Position numbers and translations under genes: made by a program. Positions 5,308-8,265 of a DNA stretch of 8,265 bases are shown here, piece by piece (the stretch's first letter is position 1; every line of letters starts with the position of its first letter). The stretch is from Gammaproteobacteria bacterium (lineage in GTDB: Bacteria > Pseudomonadota > Gammaproteobacteria > SZUA-229): contig WFUQ01000064.1 in NCBI GenBank assembly GCA_015484935.1, positions 1 to 8,265 of the forward strand, written 5' to 3'. Under the pieces are notes generated by a model, which had not been told where the DNA came from, did not search any database, and saw only the letters and a program-made list of their open reading frames with translations.

Positions 5308-6549
5308 CTAGAAGAATGAGGTGACGCGTACGTAGATATCATTGACATCGACGAAGTTACGCCCTGCATAGGTGCGCTGGATCTCCAGACGCACGATCAG
5401 GGGCAAGGGGATGTCGCCATCACGCCAGGCATTGATGCCGCTCCAGGACACAGACGCGCGCCACTGGTTGGCGTAGATGCGGGTATTGGCTTCCAGCGCA
5501 GAAGTGTCGGTGCCGATATCTGAACTGTAGTGATCCGCTTTTTTGTCGTAGCGATGCCAGGTAAGGGAGCCGCGCCAGTCGTCCCATCGATGACCGATTT
5601 CGACATCGTATTCCCAGAAATTGCCCAGATCCCTGTTCACCGTTTCCTTGCTGCTCGCCAGTGCCAGAAGCTGGCCGGGAGCGGGCACACGTACGCGGAC
5701 TCTGTCATTCAGCTGCACCTTCCTATCCAGTAGCAGGCGCAGGTCAAAATCATTGCCCAGGTTGCGGTAATACTCCAGTTGCGCACGCAGGTCACGACTG
5801 CTGTCACCTGTCGGGTAGTCGAGCAGGTTGTCCGGATCATCAGCATCGGCGAGACCGAAGCGGAAGCCCAGTCCTAACACCAGACTGTCGATACTGGTTT
5901 TGTGAAAACGCCAAAGAAGCCCGAAAGTAGGGTCTCCCAGGCCGGATGTTGAAGTACTTTCTATGCGCTGGTAAGCGTAGCCGAAGGCCGGGTCGGTGAG
6001 AATCTGTTGTACGCCTTCGGTACCCACCGGTACGACACCAGCTCCGACAGGGGCGAACGGGAAGTTGGTTGCGTCGATGGGTTGGGCGGGGTTGAAAGCC
6101 GGGTTGAAACCGACATTGCCACCGCTGACGGAAAAATTCACTTTGTTACGGGTCGTACCGAAAGGGATGAGTACGCCGATGGTGAGGTTATCGGTGGCAC
6201 CATACCCCAGCGCCAGTTCCGCGTAACGGTTCTGCAGCCGGGATGTGAAATGGGTGGTGCCTAGTGTGGCGCCGGGACCGAGTGCGACCAGTGCCGGAAA
6301 CAGGGTGCTGTCGAGATTGACCTGATCAAAATCGGCTCCCATGGCAACTTTTCTGCCGTTGTTGTCATAGCGCTGGTTCCAGCCGTTGCTACGCACTTCC
6401 AGTCGTATCGCCCAGCGATCTGCCGGCGCGACGAAATCCAGCGCGTGGGCTGATGCCGGACTCAGCTCCGGTTCAGCCTGACTGACGAGGGGTATCCACG
6501 ACAGCAGTGCGAGTGTGAATGACCTGAATAAACACGAAGCGGGTTTCAT
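5308..6549 (-). CDS. Outer-membrane beta-barrel protein, phenol-degradation MetA-pathway-like family
   Basis: A 413-residue exported protein. From ATG 6549 it begins with a signal peptide: Lys2, Arg9, a hydrophobic core at about 11-22 and a likely cleavage after SQA (residue 25). The mature chain alternates hydrophobic and polar residues as in beta-barrels and ends in Phe-Phe, the usual outer-membrane insertion signal. GYGATDNLTIGVLIPFG (115-131) and SGLGDPTFGLLWRF (202-215) resemble the family named 'putative MetA-pathway of phenol degradation' (PF13557), outer-membrane proteins of mostly unproven substrate. An ATG at 6585 would add twelve residues ahead of the signal peptide and has no ribosome site, so I prefer 6549. 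A weak -10-like GATAAT lies at 6603-6608 on the minus strand. It is followed by sat after 189 nt, but a functional link is not evident. Role as a pore or transporter is inferred. Confidence 0.8.
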   Translation of the reverse strand: MKPASCLFRSFTLALLSWIPLVSQAEPELSPASAHALDFVAPADRWAIRLEVRSNGWNQRYDNNGRKVAMGADFDQVNLDSTLFPALVALGPGATLGTTHFTSRLQNRYAELALGYGATDNLTIGVLIPFGTTRNKVNFSVSGGNVGFNPAFNPAQPIDATNFPFAPVGAGVVPVGTEGVQQILTDPAFGYAYQRIESTSTSGLGDPTFGLLWRFHKTSIDSLVLGLGFRFGLADADDPDNLLDYPTGDSSRDLRAQLEYYRNLGNDFDLRLLLDRKVQLNDRVRVRVPAPGQLLALASSKETVNRDLGNFWEYDVEIGHRWDDWRGSLTWHRYDKKADHYSSDIGTDTSALEANTRIYANQWRASVSWSGINAWRDGDIPLPLIVRLEIQRTYAGRNFVDVNDIYVRVTSFF

Positions 6550-6637
6550 AAATACCGTAAAGTCTACTGTCAGAGCTGCATGCATTCAATGTCAAATCGG
6601 CAATTATCGCAGTGCTGCCGACGACCGGTTAGCAGAA

Positions 6638-6671
6638 CAGCAGCGATAGCAGTTTATTGTTACCGCTGCTG
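6638..6671 (-). terminator. Hairpin after the surface-protein gene, possible terminator
   Basis: Arms CAGCAGCG (6638-6645) and CGCTGCTG (6664-6671) pair perfectly. In RNA the stem extends two more pairs through a G-U. It lies about 20 nt after the stop of the large gene and before the outer-membrane gene. The following bases (GTTCTGC) are not a real U-tract, so termination may be incomplete and the two genes could be partly co-transcribed. Confidence 0.4.
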
Positions 6672-6690
6672 CCTGATGTTATCAGTCGTG

Positions 6691-8265
6691 TTAGAAACTG
6701 CGTGTGCCGTCAGCGTTATACAGATACTCGAAGGTAAATGAAGAGCCGAAATTACCGCCCGGTAAGCCGGTTACTTTCAGGATCGCATAGTTGCCTTCGC
6801 TGGTATAGATAGCCCATATCTCGCCGACAGCGACGGGAAGCCCGCCCGTGCCGCTTGTGAAATGGTAAGAGACGTTGACCCAGGGGGCATTGCCGTCCCA
6901 TACGGGGACTGTGGTACCAGCCAGTGTACCTGAGGTTCCTATGCGCATGATACGGTTACCGATTATATTGGCAGCACCTTCGTTACCAAAATTGACACCT
7001 TCATTACTCACACCGATGATGTCTTCCGTTCCGGTTGCAGCACTGAAAGCCGTGCCGGTCGAGAAATCAAAGAACTCAGGCGGATTTACTGACAAGGTAG
7101 CGCTGGTACCTGTACCACCACCGGTATCGACACAGCTGATAGTGACGTTGGTGATGTCTGCATTTACGATCGAGCCGGTCTCATTCGTCGGTGTACAGAC
7201 CTGCCCTGTGGGTTGTACCAGCGTGATGGAATACAGGTTGCCGCTGTCCATCGGATTGGTGAAAGCGAAAACAGTGCCGGTGAACCCCTGTATCGCATCA
7301 TGGAACGTACCATTCTTGAACAGAGTAAGTGTCAGCGAGCCGGTCAGACCACTCACGGTTCCACCTACCGTATAGGTCGAGCTGCCACCGCTGGCGACAC
7401 AGTTGACCAGTACCGATGTCACATCGAGACTGAGGATAGCGCCTGATGCACTGTTGATGGTGCATGTCTGTCCGGCCGGTTGGGTTTTCACTGTTACGTT
7501 GTACTTGGTACCGTCATTGAGTCTCTTGGGAAAAGTAAAACTGGTGCCGGTAACTACCAGATCATCTCTGCCATTGTTCTGCAATACCAGTCCGGTGGTG
7601 GCGATGTTGACTGTTCCACCGACACTGTAGTTGGTGTTGCTGCCTCCTGATCCCCCGCCGATATTGATCCCCGTTGTATCGATAGCGGGGTCGAAAGTGA
7701 AAGCCGGATTACCGCTCACGGTCATGTTCACACTGCCACTGCTGATATCGACTGTGAGGGTGTCGAGCAGAGCATCGAAACCGGTACTGTTAGCGGTGAA
7801 GCTGGAGCCGAAGATGTCATAGCTGGTTGCATCCAGCCCGGCAGCCTGAAAGGAAGTTTGCAAGTTTGCATTCACGACAGCCTGCGCATCGACCACGACT
7901 TGTGATGTGATGGTGCTGGCAGCAGTGGCCCAGTTGGAATAGAGTGTCGCCGGGTCAGTGTTGCCGTTGGCTATGAACATCGCTACATTGGTCAGTGGGG
8001 TGACGTTGGCAGTCACATTGACGCTGGCTGCATACGAGAATAATGCCGGTTTCGTGTTATCAGTCGGCACTGCCTGCACCATAAACGGGGCGGACAGACC
8101 GCTTACATCAGCTGTATAACTGCCGTCGACAGCGATAGCGACATTCAATGCCTGACCACCTGCCGCACCGGTGACATTGATCGAGCCGACCAGAGGTAAG
8201 CCGGTGGCTGCTGTGCCACTGAGTGTGCTGCCCCCGGCGCCACCAGCTGGTGCGCTACTGCCTCC
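6691..8265 (-). CDS. Large secreted or surface protein with cysteine-bearing beta repeats, N-terminus beyond window
   Basis: 524 residues are visible and the frame stays open to the right edge, so the start is missing. The visible part begins with a Gly/Ser/Ala-rich linker (GGSSAPAGGAGG), typical just after a lipoprotein cysteine or between domains. A beta-sandwich-like segment with GLPLVGSINVTG follows, resembling carboxypeptidase-regulatory-like folds. Residues about 90-200 are Thr/Asn/Ser-rich and less distinctive. Then come two repeats of about 77-81 residues (213-289 and 298-378), each starting Y-[ST]-VGGTV and ending with a conserved Cys pair. The last about 140 residues end in NYAILKVTGL, FTFEYLYNADGTRSF, reminiscent of the HmuY-like domain ending; this is a tentative resemblance. 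Low charge, many Thr/Gly/Asn and paired cysteines indicate an extracytoplasmic protein. No enzymatic motif was seen and no function is claimed. Internal TTG or ATG codons inside the open frame should not be taken as the start. Confidence 0.8.
   Translation of the reverse strand, partial: GGSSAPAGGAGGSTLSGTAATGLPLVGSINVTGAAGGQALNVAIAVDGSYTADVSGLSAPFMVQAVPTDNTKPALFSYAASVNVTANVTPLTNVAMFIANGNTDPATLYSNWATAASTITSQVVVDAQAVVNANLQTSFQAAGLDATSYDIFGSSFTANSTGFDALLDTLTVDISSGSVNMTVSGNPAFTFDPAIDTTGINIGGGSGGSNTNYSVGGTVNIATTGLVLQNNGRDDLVVTGTSFTFPKRLNDGTKYNVTVKTQPAGQTCTINSASGAILSLDVTSVLVNCVASGGSSTYTVGGTVSGLTGSLTLTLFKNGTFHDAIQGFTGTVFAFTNPMDSGNLYSITLVQPTGQVCTPTNETGSIVNADITNVTISCVDTGGGTGTSATLSVNPPEFFDFSTGTAFSAATGTEDIIGVSNEGVNFGNEGAANIIGNRIMRIGTSGTLAGTTVPVWDGNAPWVNVSYHFTSGTGGLPVAVGEIWAIYTSEGNYAILKVTGLPGGNFGSSFTFEYLYNADGTRSF
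7132..7629 (-). repeat. Two tandem protein repeats of about 80 residues in the surface protein
   Basis: Copy 1 is encoded by 7399-7629 and copy 2 by 7132-7374. Both run Y-[ST]-VGGTV, a [VT]L-rich strand, F-x-F, a Y-[NS]-[VI]-T segment, QP-[AT]-GQ-[TV]-CT, then a closing [VI]-[NS]-C. Each copy has two cysteines (in QxCT and at the end), presumably a disulfide in the oxidising envelope or outside. Linkers are short and Gly/Ser-rich. The DNA copies are diverged, so this is an old domain duplication. The module type is common in gammaproteobacterial surface proteins. Confidence 0.75.

Noticed and set aside
6875..7375. A 166-codon plus-strand frame opposite the surface protein
   Set aside because: Its Pro/Val/Ser-rich sequence is the antisense reading of a Thr/Gly-rich repeat gene; no domain and no ribosome site.
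1..8265. CRISPR arrays, tRNA or rRNA genes, insertion sequences, attachment sites
   Set aside because: I saw no regularly spaced repeats, tRNA-like folds, transposase-like genes or terminal inverted repeats in any gap.

Overview
The window reads as chromosomal DNA of a sulfur-oxidising gammaproteobacterium. The evidence is a dissimilatory adenylylsulfate (APS) reductase operon (aprBA) and a homodimeric-type ATP sulfurylase (sat). Both resemble the versions sulfur oxidisers use to run sulfite -> APS -> sulfate + ATP. Sigma70-type promoters with GC-rich discriminators, a DUF971 protein and an outer-membrane barrel protein fit a Gram-negative proteobacterium. Genus or species cannot be read from the sequence.

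Layout. Positions 1-1665 (minus) carry aprA, whose C-terminus is cut by the left edge. aprB lies just upstream in transcription (1687-2160, minus), so the operon is aprB-aprA. Positions 2161-2719 are a long divergent intergenic region. It holds a likely aprBA promoter embedded in a perfect inverted repeat with flanking direct repeats, a leader of about 250 nt with further inverted repeats, and a promoter for the gene on the other strand. That gene (2720-3352, plus) is a DUF971-MoaD/ThiS-like fusion. Positions 3353-3496 are non-coding with a short tandem repeat and a weak hairpin. Positions 3497-3739 (minus) encode an 80-residue protein made of little more than the two terminal helices of flagellar rod/hook proteins, preceded by a near-consensus sigma28 (FliA) promoter. 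A strong rho-independent terminator (3873-3903) closes sat (3931-5118, minus), which has its own promoter. Upstream of sat are a signal-peptide-bearing outer-membrane beta-barrel of the phenol-degradation MetA type (5308-6549, minus) and a large secreted or surface protein with two cysteine-containing beta repeats (6691 to the right edge, minus, N-terminus missing).

How the genes work together. AprBA oxidises sulfite with AMP to APS. Sat converts APS and pyrophosphate to sulfate and ATP. The DUF971-MoaD protein, transcribed away from aprBA, may serve Fe-S cluster or sulfur-carrier chemistry, but this is inference. Its MoaD part lacks the usual terminal Gly-Gly. The flagellar-like mini-protein appears to be under motility control rather than sulfur control. 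The two envelope proteins on the right have no visible functional tie to sulfur oxidation. The most noteworthy observations are the sigma28-driven mini rod/hook protein, the DUF971-MoaD fusion beside aprBA, and the palindromic aprBA promoter.
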